Assembly: GCA_021777365.1 (NCBI GenBank)
Contig: JAJYDP010000214.1
Location: forward strand, 1 to 7,831
From: Chloroflexota bacterium
Lineage (GTDB): Bacteria; Chloroflexota; Limnocylindria; Limnocylindrales; CSP1-4
Reading direction: 5' to 3'
Length of the DNA: 7,831 nt
Shown here in pieces: positions 7,786 through 7,831 of the stretch; the stretch's first letter is position 1, and the number at the start of each line of letters is the position of its first letter. The notes beneath the pieces were generated by a model. It was given only the letters and a program-made list of their open reading frames with translations. It made no database searches and was not told the origin of the DNA. The translations under genes were made by a program, and so were the position numbers.

Positions 7786-7831
7786 CACGCGGGCCGCCCG
7801 GGTGCCGGCGGCGTGCCTGTCCTCCGGCAGG

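Noticed and set aside
7529..7786. Small - strand open frame across the lyase start and the 17-bp repeats
   Set aside because: It is Arg/Pro-rich, out of frame with the lyase, has no good ribosome-binding site and is explained by GC content and the repeats.

Overview
The window is a GC-rich (roughly 70% G+C by eye) bacterial chromosome segment carrying ordinary housekeeping and amino-acid metabolism genes. One gene on the + strand is cut by the left edge. All the others lie on the - strand. GC-biased codon choice, a pyrR-pyrB-pyrC operon and several GTG starts fit a high-GC Gram-positive-like lineage such as Chloroflexota or Actinomycetota. That placement is an inference from composition and gene order, and no marker gene here settles it.

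Layout from left to right. 2-649 (+) is the C-terminal part of the glutamate synthase small subunit (gltD). It converges on 719-1873 (-), a 384-aa CPA2-type cation:proton antiporter membrane domain. A 213-bp gap follows (1874-2086), about half of it a 12/13-bp tandem repeat array that begins 3 bp after the pyrC stop. Then come the pyrimidine genes, read right to left: pyrR (4685-5239), pyrB (3585-4688) and pyrC (2087-3592). They overlap by 4 and 8 bp and each has a visible Shine-Dalgarno sequence. A 126-bp gap (5240-5365) holds a possible pyrR promoter and a near-perfect extra copy of the last 27 bp of the next gene, stop codon included. Next are a LysE-family exporter (5366-6034) and, 32 bp upstream of it on the same strand, a histidine ammonia-lyase family enzyme (6067-7590). 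The last 241 bp hold no convincing gene. They contain a probable leader for the lyase and a GC-rich repeat on a 17-bp spacing.

How the genes work together. PyrB makes carbamoyl-aspartate and PyrC closes it to dihydroorotate, with PyrR as the likely UMP-responsive regulator. GltD supplies electrons for glutamate synthesis. The ammonia-lyase and the LysE transporter probably form a two-gene unit for amino-acid breakdown and export. No other hut genes are visible, so the pathway is not confirmed by context.

I found no clear undescribed multi-gene system. The oddities are at fine scale: the tandem array behind pyrC, the duplicated 3' end of the exporter gene, a start codon in the loop of a perfect GC hairpin, phased 17-bp repeats upstream of the lyase, a His/Gly-rich N-terminal extension on PyrB and a Trp-containing insertion in PyrC.
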